Below, piece by piece: positions 25,417-33,901 of a stretch of 64,000 bases of DNA. The notes under the pieces are model-generated. The model ran no database searches and was not told the DNA's origin. It was given only the letters and a program-made list of their open reading frames with translations. This stretch comes from Lysobacterales bacterium 15-68-25 (GTDB taxonomy: Bacteria; Pseudomonadota; Gammaproteobacteria; Xanthomonadales; Rhodanobacteraceae), in the NCBI GenBank assembly GCA_002279065.1, contig NCKB01000015.1, positions 1-64,000 on the forward strand. The letters run 5' to 3'. The translations under genes were made by a program, and so were the position numbers. Position 1 is the first letter of the stretch. Each line of letters starts with the position of its first letter.

Positions 25417-25453
25417 GACAACGTTGTCTATCGGACTTTTTCCGAACTGTGAA
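25417..25453 (-). promoter_or_regulatory. Chitinase promoter with overlapping LacI-type operator
   Basis: On the minus strand TTCACA (25448-25453) and TAGACA (25425-25430) are separated by exactly 17 bases and could be -35 and -10 elements. A perfect 12-bp palindrome GACAACGTTGTC (25417-25428), with the central CG typical of LacI-family operators, overlaps the -10 box, an arrangement suited to repression. It lies about 150 bases upstream of the chitinase start. A NagR-like amino-sugar regulator is a candidate binder; the regulator is not in this window. Confidence 0.6.
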
Positions 25454-25618
25454 CTCCGACGCGAAGGCCAGTCCTCCCCTGACTTCGCGCGAGACGTCCG
25501 TTTCATTCGATGTCTCGACTCATGCCTCGCGCCCTCCGTATGGCAAGACGAGCCACAGCCGTCGATCGACGACCCGGGGCAGCAACCCGGCCATGCAGAG
25601 TGATTCGGACAAATTTTT

Positions 25619-25630
25619 GACAACGATGTC
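25619..25630. promoter_or_regulatory. Second LacI-type operator-like site
   Basis: GACAACGATGTC matches the 25417-25428 palindrome at 11 of 12 positions and is preceded by the same T. It is about 200 bases upstream of the first site, a spacing compatible with repressor looping. No gene start lies closer than the chitinase. Confidence 0.5.
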
Positions 25631-25693
25631 CGTCAGTGCCTGATCGACTGCCTGGAGGCGCTGCCGTGCAGCACCCCACCCGGACCGTGGCGC

Positions 25694-25722
25694 AAAGAAA
25701 ACGGCAGCCTTGCGGCTGCCGT
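25694..25722 (-). terminator. Intrinsic terminator of the GH3 gene
   Basis: The stem ACGGCAGCC/GGCTGCCGT (25701-25709 with 25714-25722) has a four-base loop. On the minus strand it is followed by TTTCTTT (complement of 25694-25700). It lies 26 bases after the glucosidase stop codon. Confidence 0.85.
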
Positions 25723-25747
25723 CTCGGGTATCCCTGATCGATCCCGG

Positions 25748-28132
25748 TCAGGGAGTGATGTCGAAGTCCGCCTGCTGGTCGGCCAGCGAGCTGCCACCCA
25801 CCCATACCGTGTAGTGCGTGGGCTCGACCACCTGCCGGCTCTTCACGTTCCAGAAGCTCAGCTCGGGGAAGCCGAGGTGGAAGGTCACCTGTTTCGACTC
25901 GCCCGGCTTCAGCGCCACGCGCTGGAAGCCCTCCAGGCTGCGTACCGGCTGCTCCACGCTGGCACCGAGGTTGCGCACGTACAACTGCACCACCTCGGTA
26001 GCGGCGCGCTGGCCGGTGTTCTTCACCGTGGCAGTGACGGTCACCAGGTCTTTCGCATCCGGGCGGTTGGCCTCGGCCAACGGCACGCGCGTGCGCGAGA
26101 CATGCACGCCCGAGTAGGCGAAGGTGGTGTAGGTCAGGCCCCAGCCGAACGGATACAGCGCGCTGTTGGGCACGTCGATGTAGCGCGAGATGAAGCGCGT
26201 GGCACCCTCCGGCGGCTTGCTCAGGTCGGCGTCGCCGGCCGGGCGGCCGGTCGGGAACTGGTTGTAGTACAGCGGCTCCTGGCCCACTGCGCGCGGGAAG
26301 CTCATCGTCAGCTTGCCGCTGGGCGCGACGTCACCGAACAGCACGTTGGCCACGGCGTTGCCGGCCTCGGTGCCGGGGAACCAGGTTTCCATGATCGCCG
26401 GCACGTGCCGGTCGGCCCAGTCCAGCACCAGCGGACGGCCGGAGAACACCAGCAGCACCACCGGCTTGCCGGTGGCGACGATGGCCTCGAGCAGCTTCTG
26501 CTGGTTGCCCGGCAGGTCCAGATGCGCGCGCGAACCGGCCTCGCCGCTCATGCTGGAGGACTCGCCCAGCGCCATCACAACAACATCGGCCGCCTCGGCG
26601 GCCTGCTTCGCCGCGGCGAACCCGGCCTGCGAATCGGTCTCGATGTCCGTGCCCTGGGCGTAGAGCAGCTCGCCGCCCAGCTGCTTCATCCGCGCAGCCA
26701 GGCCATTGCGCAGGGTGATCACGTCCGGCTGATGCTGCGCACCGCCCCAGGCGCCCTGCATCTCGGCCGCGTTGTCGGCCAGCGGGCCGATCAGGGCGAG
26801 CTTCCTCACGCCCGACGACAACGGCAGCACCGGCGCGGCACCGTTGCCGCCATTCTTCAGCAGCACGAAGGACTCCTCCGCCGCCCGGCGCGCCAGCGGC
26901 CGATGCGCATCCACCGCCCGGGTCACCTCGGTGCCCCGCGCATACGGATGCTCGAACAGCCCCAGTGCAAACTTCACCCGCAGCACCCGGCGCACCGCCT
27001 CGTCCACGGTGGCCATCGAGAGGCGACCTTCCTTCAGCAGCGTCGGGATCTGCGTGTCGTAGAAGTGGCTCATCATGTCCACCTCCACGCCGGCCGTCAG
27101 CGCCTTTTCGGTGGCAGTGGCAGCATCCAGCGCGATGCCATGGTGGGTCAGCTCCATCACTGCCGTGTAGTCGCTGACCACGAAGCCGTCGAAGCCCCAC
27201 TCCTTGCGCAGGATCTCGTCCATCAGGTAGGGGTCGGCGGTCGCCGGAACGCCATTGAGTGCATTGAAGGCGCTCATCATCGTGGCCGCTCCCGCCTCGA
27301 CCGCCGCCTTGTACGGCGGCAGGTAGACCTGCCGCAGGCGGATGTCGGACATGTCGGTGGTGTTGTATTCGCGACCGGCTTCCGCCGCGCCATAGGCGGC
27401 GAAGTGCTTGACCGAGGCCGCCACGCTCTCCGGCTTCGACAGGTCGGTACCCTGATAGCCACGGATGTAAGCCTTGGCCATCACCGAGCCGAGGTAGGCG
27501 TCCTCGCCCGCGCCCTCGGTGGAACGGCCCCAGCGCGCATCGCGCGAGATGTCCACCATCGGCGAGTAGAACCACTTCACGCCGGCGGTGGTGGCCTCCA
27601 CCGCGGCCATGTGCGAGACGTCCTGAACCAGTTGGGGATCCCACGAGGCGGACAGTCCCAGCGGCACCGGATAGATCGTGCGATAGCCGTGGATCACGTC
27701 CGCGCCGAACAGGATCGGGATGCCCAGGCGGCTGTGCATCGCCGTCTCCTGGAAGCGGCGCGTCTTCTCCGCGCCGATCACGTTGAGCATGGAGCCGAGC
27801 TCGCCCTTGCGCGCCAGCTCCAGCGCATCGACATGGTCGCGGGTTTCGGGATTGACCGCGATCGCCTTGTCGGCGTCGGCGGCCGTGGGCGCGGAGGACC
27901 CCTGATCGTTGTATTGCACCAGCTGGCCGATCTTTTCGGCCAGCGTCATCTTCGCCAGCAGGGCATCGACCTTGTGCTCGATCTGCGGAGACGCGAGCTG
28001 GGCATTCGACGGTGGCGCCAGTTGGGCGACTTCGGCCGGTGCCGCGCAGGCGGCACCAACCATGGCGAGCGCGATGGCGGAACTCAGTAGCAGCGAGCGG
28101 GGACGCAGGCCGGAGCGGGACTGGGGCTTCAT
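25748..28132 (-). CDS. bglX: Periplasmic GH3 beta-glucosidase (BglX-like)
   Basis: This 794-aa protein has a signal peptide ending about ACAAP and the three-part GH3 layout. The N-terminal barrel holds the nucleophile Asp in VVSDYTAVMEL (near residue 320), followed by the alpha/beta sandwich and a C-terminal fibronectin-III-like domain (TVKNTGQRAATEVVQLY). It should release glucose from beta-linked oligosaccharides in the periplasm. The start ATG 28132 follows GTGGAGAATCG; a longer reading frame upstream lacks a signal peptide. It is monocistronic with its own terminator. A LacI-type palindrome, different from the chitinase one, overlaps its promoter, suggesting sugar-specific induction. Confidence 0.93.
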   Translation of the reverse strand: MKPQSRSGLRPRSLLLSSAIALAMVGAACAAPAEVAQLAPPSNAQLASPQIEHKVDALLAKMTLAEKIGQLVQYNDQGSSAPTAADADKAIAVNPETRDHVDALELARKGELGSMLNVIGAEKTRRFQETAMHSRLGIPILFGADVIHGYRTIYPVPLGLSASWDPQLVQDVSHMAAVEATTAGVKWFYSPMVDISRDARWGRSTEGAGEDAYLGSVMAKAYIRGYQGTDLSKPESVAASVKHFAAYGAAEAGREYNTTDMSDIRLRQVYLPPYKAAVEAGAATMMSAFNALNGVPATADPYLMDEILRKEWGFDGFVVSDYTAVMELTHHGIALDAATATEKALTAGVEVDMMSHFYDTQIPTLLKEGRLSMATVDEAVRRVLRVKFALGLFEHPYARGTEVTRAVDAHRPLARRAAEESFVLLKNGGNGAAPVLPLSSGVRKLALIGPLADNAAEMQGAWGGAQHQPDVITLRNGLAARMKQLGGELLYAQGTDIETDSQAGFAAAKQAAEAADVVVMALGESSSMSGEAGSRAHLDLPGNQQKLLEAIVATGKPVVLLVFSGRPLVLDWADRHVPAIMETWFPGTEAGNAVANVLFGDVAPSGKLTMSFPRAVGQEPLYYNQFPTGRPAGDADLSKPPEGATRFISRYIDVPNSALYPFGWGLTYTTFAYSGVHVSRTRVPLAEANRPDAKDLVTVTATVKNTGQRAATEVVQLYVRNLGASVEQPVRSLEGFQRVALKPGESKQVTFHLGFPELSFWNVKSRQVVEPTHYTVWVGGSSLADQQADFDITP

Positions 28133-28188
28133 CGATTCTCCACGGGGACGGCGGGCCCGGGCTCGTGGCCCGGGCGGGTGACGCGGCA

Positions 28189-28217
28189 ATGTAAACGTTT
28201 ACGGGCGCCGCCGTAAA
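28189..28217 (-). promoter_or_regulatory. bglX promoter with LacI-type operator
   Basis: On the minus strand TTTACG (28212-28217) and TTACAT (28189-28194) are separated by 17 bases and fit weak -35/-10 boxes. The perfect palindrome GTAAACGTTTAC (28191-28202) overlaps the -10, and a half-similar site CGTAAACGT (28212-28220) overlaps the -35. The central CG and symmetry are those of LacI/GalR-family operators. The operator is 59 bases upstream of the start codon. Confidence 0.6.
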
Positions 28218-28303
28218 CGTGCGCTGCAATATCGGGGACTACCTGGCGGCCACCGGGCCGGATCGGCTGTGTCCCTTGCGCCAGGGAAAGCGGGGACGAG
28301 GGC

Positions 28304-28570
28304 TCAGCGCAGCTGGCTGTCCTTGCTGCCGCGGCGGTTGAACAGGGATGTCGCCTGATCTTCCCGATCCTGCTCGGCCTGGCAGGCCACGCACAGACGC
28401 ACGCCGGGGACCGCCTTGCGACGTGCCTCCGGAATGGATGCACCGCATTCCTCGCAATGCGTCAGGCCGGGCCCCTGCCGAAGCTGTCGGCGCGCCCGCT
28501 TCACGGCATCGTCCACCATCGCGCCGATCTGATCCTGCACGGCACCGTCGCCTGCCCAGCCCGTCGCCAT
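28304..28570 (-). CDS. DksA/TraR-family zinc-finger protein
   Basis: This 88-aa protein has a C4 zinc finger, C-E-E-C and C-V-A-C (residues about 43-65), spaced as in the short TraR/YbiI members of the DksA superfamily. A coiled-coil N-terminus (MVDDAVKRARRQLRQG) precedes it. Such proteins bind the RNA polymerase secondary channel and alter promoter kinetics; short members lack the long DksA coiled coil, so activity is uncertain. The start is chosen at ATG 28570 because GAGGAGG lies eight bases upstream. Confidence 0.85.
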   Translation of the reverse strand: MATGWAGDGAVQDQIGAMVDDAVKRARRQLRQGPGLTHCEECGASIPEARRKAVPGVRLCVACQAEQDREDQATSLFNRRGSKDSQLR

Positions 28571-28661
28571 GGCTTGCCTCCTCGTGTCCGGCGCGGCCGA
28601 CAGCAGCGGTCCGCGACTACCGATCTGCCAACATGGCGGCGCCCGGCCGCCGGGGCAAGTC

Positions 28662-29924
28662 TCAGTCTGCCCGTGGCTCTCGCCCGGTGGACTTGCGCGC
28701 GTACATAGCGCGGTCGGCGGCTGCCAGCAGGCTGGCCTCGTCGTCACCGTCCTTCGGATAGAACGCGACGCCGATGCTGGCCTGCACGACGATGCGTTCC
28801 CCCTCGATCTCGAATCCCGCGCGCAGGGCCCTGAGCAACCGCTCGATCTGGCCGCCCACCGCATCGACCTGGCCGGGATCGGGCAGGATCGCGGCGAACT
28901 CGTCGCCGCCCAGTCGGGCCAGCGTGTCGGTGACCCGCAGGCGCGACTGCAGGCGGGAAGCCGCTTCGGCGAGCACGGCATCCCCGGTGGCGTGACCGCG
29001 GGTGTCGTTGACCTGTTTGAAATCGTCCATGTCGATGACCAGCAGGGCGACGCTCCCGCGCTCACGTCGCGCCCGCTCCAGCGCAGTATCCAGCCGCTGG
29101 GCGAACAGGCGCCGGTTCGGCAGGCCGGTGAGCGCGTCGTGCAGCGCCGCGTGCTTGGCCGCGCCGAGCTGCTCCTCCAGCACGGTGAAGATCATGCCGG
29201 TGGCGACCATGAACTTGGGCAGATTCCAGGCCTCGTTCTCGATGCCCAGCCCGGGCAGCCATCGATCCAGCGCGGTGGCCACGGGAAAAACCAGGGCCCA
29301 GGCCACGAAGCTCAGCGTGGTGAAGGACACGCCCAGCGTCGCGCGGTCCGAACCGCGCCAGAAGAAGTAGGCCACCAGCGCGTAGTGCCAGAACAGCATC
29401 CAGATCAGCGCCAGATCGGGCGCGCCGCGTGTCACCAGCAACGCCTGGGCGCCATAGGCAAGCAGCACCGCGACGGCTACCAGTCGGCGCTCGCGCGGGC
29501 GCGCACCGCGCCGGTCGGAATGGAACAGCCACAGTGCGGTGCAGGCGGCCAGGCCGGTCAGCCACAGGAACACCGCGCGATCCTCCACGCCCCAGGCCAG
29601 CAGCACCACGAAGACCACGTCCGGCAACGCCGCCAGCAGGCTCCAGGCGAAGCCGTTGACCCAGCCCGAACGCCGGTCGTGCCCTGCCCAGATGAAAGCC
29701 ACGCTGGTCAGCAGCAGCATGCTGAGCGAGACCGCCTCGCCGACGTGCTCCAGCGCGGGGACGTTGAGGTAAAGCAGCTGCGCGACGATGTGGACCAGGA
29801 TCATCATCCAGCCGAGCAGCCAGTAGCGCAGCCGGGTCTGCTGCGTACGGCGCAGCAGCGAGGCGAACACCAGCACCAGGCCGCCGATCGCCAGGAAGTC
29901 GGGAAACACGGAGAGATTCAGCAT
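28662..29924 (-). CDS. Membrane diguanylate cyclase (GGDEF)
   Basis: This 420-aa protein has about seven N-terminal membrane helices (residues 1-215, from LAIGGLVLVFASLLRR) and a C-terminal GGDEF domain (about 245-410). The active motif is RLGGDEF and the inhibitory site RVTD lies five residues before it, so it should make cyclic di-GMP under product inhibition. The signal sensed by the membrane part is unknown. The start is placed at ATG 29924, where the first helix begins; the ribosome site is weak. It is 91 bases upstream of the DksA-type gene on the same strand. Confidence 0.9.
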   Translation of the reverse strand: MLNLSVFPDFLAIGGLVLVFASLLRRTQQTRLRYWLLGWMMILVHIVAQLLYLNVPALEHVGEAVSLSMLLLTSVAFIWAGHDRRSGWVNGFAWSLLAALPDVVFVVLLAWGVEDRAVFLWLTGLAACTALWLFHSDRRGARPRERRLVAVAVLLAYGAQALLVTRGAPDLALIWMLFWHYALVAYFFWRGSDRATLGVSFTTLSFVAWALVFPVATALDRWLPGLGIENEAWNLPKFMVATGMIFTVLEEQLGAAKHAALHDALTGLPNRRLFAQRLDTALERARRERGSVALLVIDMDDFKQVNDTRGHATGDAVLAEAASRLQSRLRVTDTLARLGGDEFAAILPDPGQVDAVGGQIERLLRALRAGFEIEGERIVVQASIGVAFYPKDGDDEASLLAAADRAMYARKSTGREPRAD

Positions 29925-30107
29925 GAAGGGTCCACGGGCAGAGCACCGCCGCAGCCGACGGCGGCGATCTTCATGCAGGAAACATGCCGCTGATGCCGAC
30001 ACCTGCCGATCGCCGATGGCATCGGCCTCCCGGCATGGCCGGGGGACCGTATGCCCGCCGGGCGGCCACCGGCGTGGCGCTTCAGGTTCCCTTTGTGCCG
30101 CCTCGCG

Positions 30108-31394
30108 TCACCCGGGGATGGGGTGATCCATGCGTGGCACTGCAGCCAGTGCCGCCAGCGTGATCGCCGCGGCCACGGCCAGATAGATCCCGACCGAGGC
30201 GAGCCCATGGTGCACGGCGAGCCAGGTGGCGAAGTAAGGCGCCAGCGACGCACCGAAGATCCCGGCCAGGTTGAACGCCAGCGACGCACCGGTGTAGCGC
30301 ACCGCAACCGGGAACATGTGCGCGAGCACGGTTCCGAGCGGCCCGTAGGTCAGCCCCATGATGGCCAGCCCCAGCCCGAGGAACGCCAGCACGTGCCCCG
30401 TGCTGCGGGCGGTGAACAGACCAGGCATCGCCAGGCCGAACAGGAGGATCAGCACCGTGGCCACCACCATCACCCGGCGCGCGCCCGCGCGGTCGGCCCA
30501 CGCCGCGGAGAGCGGAATGGTCAATGCAAAGCACAGCACGCCGAGCATCTGCAGGCCGAGGAAGCCCTCGCGCGAGTAGCCCAGCCGACTGGTCGCCCAG
30601 CTCAGGCTGAACACCGTCATCAGGTAGAACAGCACGAAGGTGGCGAGTGCGGCGAACGTACCTGCCAGCAGCGCACGCGGATGGCGAAGCAGAACCTCGA
30701 GCATCGGCAGGCGCACCCGCTCGTGCTGCTCCATGGCGCGCGCGAACGCCGGCGTCTCGGTCAGGCGCAGGCGCATCCACAGGCCGACCGCCACCAGCAC
30801 GGCACTGGCCACGAACGGTACGCGCCAGCCCCAGGCGAAGAACGCCTGCTCGCCGATCGCACGGGTGAGCCAGAGGAACAGGCCGGTCGACAGGAAGAAC
30901 CCGATCGGTGCGCCGAGCTGGGGGAACATGCCGTACCACGCCCGCCGTCCAGGCGGCGCGTGTTCCACTGCCAGCAGCACCGCCCCGCCCCACTCGCCGC
31001 CCAGCCCCAGTCCCTGCCCGAAGCGGCACAGCGCAAGCAGCGCCGGCGCCGCGATCCCGATCGATGCGTAGGTCGGCAGCAAGCCGATGGCCACCGTCGA
31101 CACCCCCATCGTGAGCAGCGCCGCCACCAGCGTCGCCTTGCGCCCCACGCGATCGCCGAAGTGGCCGAACAGCGCCGAGCCGACCGGCCGGGCGAAGAAT
31201 GCGAGAGCGAAGGTGGCCAGCGACTGCAGCGTCGCCGAGGTCGCATCGACGGAAGGAAAGAACAGCGACGGAAACACCAGCACGGCAGCCGTCGCGTAAA
31301 TGTAGAAGTCGAAGAACTCGATGGTGGTGCCCACCAGGCTGGCCAGCAGCACGCGGCGCGGGGAGCGGGCCGGCGCGGTTCGGGCAAGGGACAT
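30108..31394 (-). CDS. MFS transporter, metabolite:H+ symporter group
   Basis: This 428-aa protein has twelve membrane helices. The family signature loop between helices 2 and 3 is GHFGDRVGRKATL, and the opening SLVGTTIEFFDFYIYATAA is diagnostic for the MHS group that includes ShiA, KgtP and ProP. It imports an organic acid or osmolyte with protons; the substrate cannot be told. GAGG lies seven bases before the ATG. It is divergent from pilU. Confidence 0.9.
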   Translation of the reverse strand: MSLARTAPARSPRRVLLASLVGTTIEFFDFYIYATAAVLVFPSLFFPSVDATSATLQSLATFALAFFARPVGSALFGHFGDRVGRKATLVAALLTMGVSTVAIGLLPTYASIGIAAPALLALCRFGQGLGLGGEWGGAVLLAVEHAPPGRRAWYGMFPQLGAPIGFFLSTGLFLWLTRAIGEQAFFAWGWRVPFVASAVLVAVGLWMRLRLTETPAFARAMEQHERVRLPMLEVLLRHPRALLAGTFAALATFVLFYLMTVFSLSWATSRLGYSREGFLGLQMLGVLCFALTIPLSAAWADRAGARRVMVVATVLILLFGLAMPGLFTARSTGHVLAFLGLGLAIMGLTYGPLGTVLAHMFPVAVRYTGASLAFNLAGIFGASLAPYFATWLAVHHGLASVGIYLAVAAAITLAALAAVPRMDHPIPG

Positions 31395-31566
31395 GCGGCA
31401 ACCTCAACGGAACGGATAAGCGGCCGATTCTGCCAGAGCCAACGCATCGTCCGGGCGCCTTGTCCGGCCCGTCGTCCCGGCCGCATTCCCCGAAATGCCG
31501 CGGTATCCGGCCCTGCACGCGGCCTTACTCGCGCTAGGATGCGCCATCCCTGGACGGAGGCGGACC

Positions 31567-32688
31567 ATGGCGATCGAACTGACGCGATTCCTGCACCTGA
31601 TGGCCGAGCGCAAGGCATCGGACCTGTTCTTCTCCGTCGGCGCCACGCCCCATATCAAGATCGACGGCGAGACCCACCATCTGGACGGCCCGCCGCTGAC
31701 GTCCGAAAACCTCCGCGACCTTGCCTACTCGGTCATGAACGATCGCCAGCAACGCGAGTTCGAGGCCACGATGGAGATGAACCTCGCGCTGGGCCTGCCC
31801 GAGACCGGGCGCTTCCGCGTCAACGTCTACCGGCAGCGGGGACACGTGGCCTTGGCCGTGCGCTACATCACCGGCGAGATCCCGTCGATCGAGGCACTCA
31901 ACCTGCCGCCGATCCTGCACGACCTGATCATGCTGCCGCGCGGACTGATCCTCATGGTCGGTGCGACCGGCTCGGGCAAGTCGACCACGCTGGCCTCGAT
32001 GATCGACTACCGCAACGCCCGCAAGACCGGCCACATGCTCACCGTCGAGGAGCCGATCGAATACCTGCACTCGCACAAGCGCTCGATGGTCGACCAGCGC
32101 GAGGTGGGACTGGACACGATGAGCTACGCCGCCGCGCTGAAGAACGCCATGCGCCAGGCGCCGGACGTGATCATGATCGGCGAGATCCGCGACCGAGAGA
32201 CCATGCAGGCGGCCATCGCCTATGCCGAGACCGGCCACCTGTGCCTGTCCACCCTGCACGCCAACAACGCCAACCAGACGCTGGACCGCATCATCAATTT
32301 CTTCCCCGACTCGGCCCACCACCAGCTGCGCATCGATCTCTCGCTCAACCTCAAGGCGGTGGTGTCGCAGCGGCTGCTGCGAGGCGTGGATGGCCGACGC
32401 CTGCCGGCCGCGGAGATCCTGCTGTCCACCCCCTACGTCGCCGACCTGATCGAGAAGGGCGAGATCCTCATGCTCAAGGAAGCCATGAAGCAGGGGCTCG
32501 ATCACGGCATGCTGACCTTCGACGAGTCGCTGTACCGACTCTATGCGGCCGGCCGCATCAGCTACCGCGAAGCGCTGGACCACGCCGACTCGCAGACCGA
32601 CCTGGCGCTGCGCGTCCGCCTGCAGGGACCGGAGCCGGGAGGAACCGGCCACGAACTCGACAGCGCGCACATCGACGGACTGGGATGA
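31567..32688 (+). CDS. pilU: Type IV pilus retraction ATPase PilU
   Basis: This 373-aa cytoplasmic hexameric ATPase has Walker A GATGSGKSTT near residue 132, the Asp box (TVEEPIEYLHSHK), Walker B (DVIMIGEIRD) and the His box (LSTLHANNANQ). The length, the MAIELTRFLHLMAERKASD opening and the C-terminal extension past residue 345 fit PilU better than PilT. PilU helps PilT pull back type IV pili. In many relatives pilT lies next to it; here it stands alone. The start has GGAGG in good position; an upstream extension is rejected. Confidence 0.92.
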   Translation: MAIELTRFLHLMAERKASDLFFSVGATPHIKIDGETHHLDGPPLTSENLRDLAYSVMNDRQQREFEATMEMNLALGLPETGRFRVNVYRQRGHVALAVRYITGEIPSIEALNLPPILHDLIMLPRGLILMVGATGSGKSTTLASMIDYRNARKTGHMLTVEEPIEYLHSHKRSMVDQREVGLDTMSYAAALKNAMRQAPDVIMIGEIRDRETMQAAIAYAETGHLCLSTLHANNANQTLDRIINFFPDSAHHQLRIDLSLNLKAVVSQRLLRGVDGRRLPAAEILLSTPYVADLIEKGEILMLKEAMKQGLDHGMLTFDESLYRLYAAGRISYREALDHADSQTDLALRVRLQGPEPGGTGHELDSAHIDGLG

Positions 32689-32752
32689 GGTTCAAGCAGC
32701 CGACAGCCGCGATACCGGAGAATGCGCCGCTTTCCGGCCAGCCCTGCCAGCG

Positions 32753-33898
32753 ATGACCGCCAGCCCTCCGCTTCGCCCACTGCGTCTCCCGGTCAGGCTC
32801 CGCCCCCGGTCGCTGCGCACGCTGGCGCTGGCACTGGCGGCCCTGGTGGCCGGCTGCAGCACCCCGAAGGCGGAGTCGCCCGGTTACGACCCGGCCAGGG
32901 TGCAGGCGCGCATCGAGCACGTACTGCCCGCGGGTGCCGACGACCGTGCCGGCTGGGCCCGCGACATCACCGCTGCGCTCGCCGCGCAGCGGATCGCACC
33001 GGACCGCGGCAACCTCTGCGCGGTGATCGCCGTGGCCGGCCAGGAATCCAACTTCCAGTCCGACCCCACCGTCCCCGGGCTGGGCCGGATCGCCCGCGCC
33101 GAGATCGACCGCCGCGCCGCCGAACACCACGTGCCTCAACTCCTGGTGCGCGCCGCGCTGGCACTGCACGGCCCGGATGGACGCAGCTACGCCGACCGCA
33201 TCGACGCGGTGCGCAGCGAGCGCGAGCTGAGCCGCGTGTACGAGGATTTCATCGGCATGGTGCCGCTGGGCAAGCGGCTGTTCGGCGACGCCAACCCGAT
33301 CCACACCGGCGGACCGATGCAGGTCAGCGTGGCCTTCGCCGAACAGTACGCGAAGGATCATCCGTACCCGTATCCGGTCGAAGGCTCGATCCGCCACGAA
33401 GTGTTCACCCGGCGCGGCGGCCTTTACTTCGGCATCGCCCATCTGCTCGGCTATCCGGCCGACTACCCCTCGCCGATCTATCGCTTCGCCGATTACAACG
33501 CGGGGTTCTACGCCAGCCGCAACGCGGCGTTCCAGAACGCCGTCACGCGCGCCACGGGCATCCCGCTCGAGCTCGACGGCGACCTGGTGAGCTACGGCAA
33601 CTGGGGCGAGGTGGGCAAGACCGAACTGGCCGTGCGCACCCTGGCCGCCCGGCTGGGCCTGGGCGAAGGCGAAATCCATCGCGCACTGGCCCAGGGCGAG
33701 CGGGCCGACTTCGCACAGACCGATACGTACACCAAGGTCTTCGCGCTGGCCGACCGCCTCAACGGCCGACCGCTGCCGCGCGCGATGCTGCCGAAGATCC
33801 GGCTGGAAAGCCCCAAGATCACCCGTCGCCTGACCACCGCCTGGTTCGCCCAGCGCGTGGACAGCCGCTACCGCAGCTGCATGGCCCGCATGCGCTGA
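32753..33898 (+). CDS. DUF1615 lipoprotein (YaiW-like)
   Basis: This 381-aa protein has a basic N-terminus and a lipoprotein signal (LALALAALVAGC), then a DUF1615 domain with GQESNFQSDPTVPGLGRIA, GPMQVSVAFAEQYA and RFADYNAGFYASRN. In E. coli, YaiW is an outer-membrane surface lipoprotein of this family that works with SbmA in peptide uptake. The GQESNFQ and ADYNAG parts recall lysozyme-like folds. No sbmA is nearby. The start is tentative because the ribosome site is weak. It is convergent with the glucosyltransferase gene, three bases apart. Confidence 0.85.
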   Translation: MTASPPLRPLRLPVRLRPRSLRTLALALAALVAGCSTPKAESPGYDPARVQARIEHVLPAGADDRAGWARDITAALAAQRIAPDRGNLCAVIAVAGQESNFQSDPTVPGLGRIARAEIDRRAAEHHVPQLLVRAALALHGPDGRSYADRIDAVRSERELSRVYEDFIGMVPLGKRLFGDANPIHTGGPMQVSVAFAEQYAKDHPYPYPVEGSIRHEVFTRRGGLYFGIAHLLGYPADYPSPIYRFADYNAGFYASRNAAFQNAVTRATGIPLELDGDLVSYGNWGEVGKTELAVRTLAARLGLGEGEIHRALAQGERADFAQTDTYTKVFALADRLNGRPLPRAMLPKIRLESPKITRRLTTAWFAQRVDSRYRSCMARMR

Positions 33899-33901
33899 GG
33901 C

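Larger units (their letters stand above)
25269..25693. other. Regulatory intergenic region of the chitinase gene
   Basis: No gene is supported here. The region holds the chitinase leader (25269-25416), the promoter/operator at 25417-25453 and a second operator-like palindrome at 25619-25630. Base composition is less GC-rich than the flanking genes around 25400-25640, consistent with a regulatory segment. Confidence 0.6.

Noticed and set aside
30051-31500. Long plus-strand extension upstream of pilU
   Set aside because: Antisense to the MFS gene. The pilU start at 31567 has GGAGG and the correct N-terminus.
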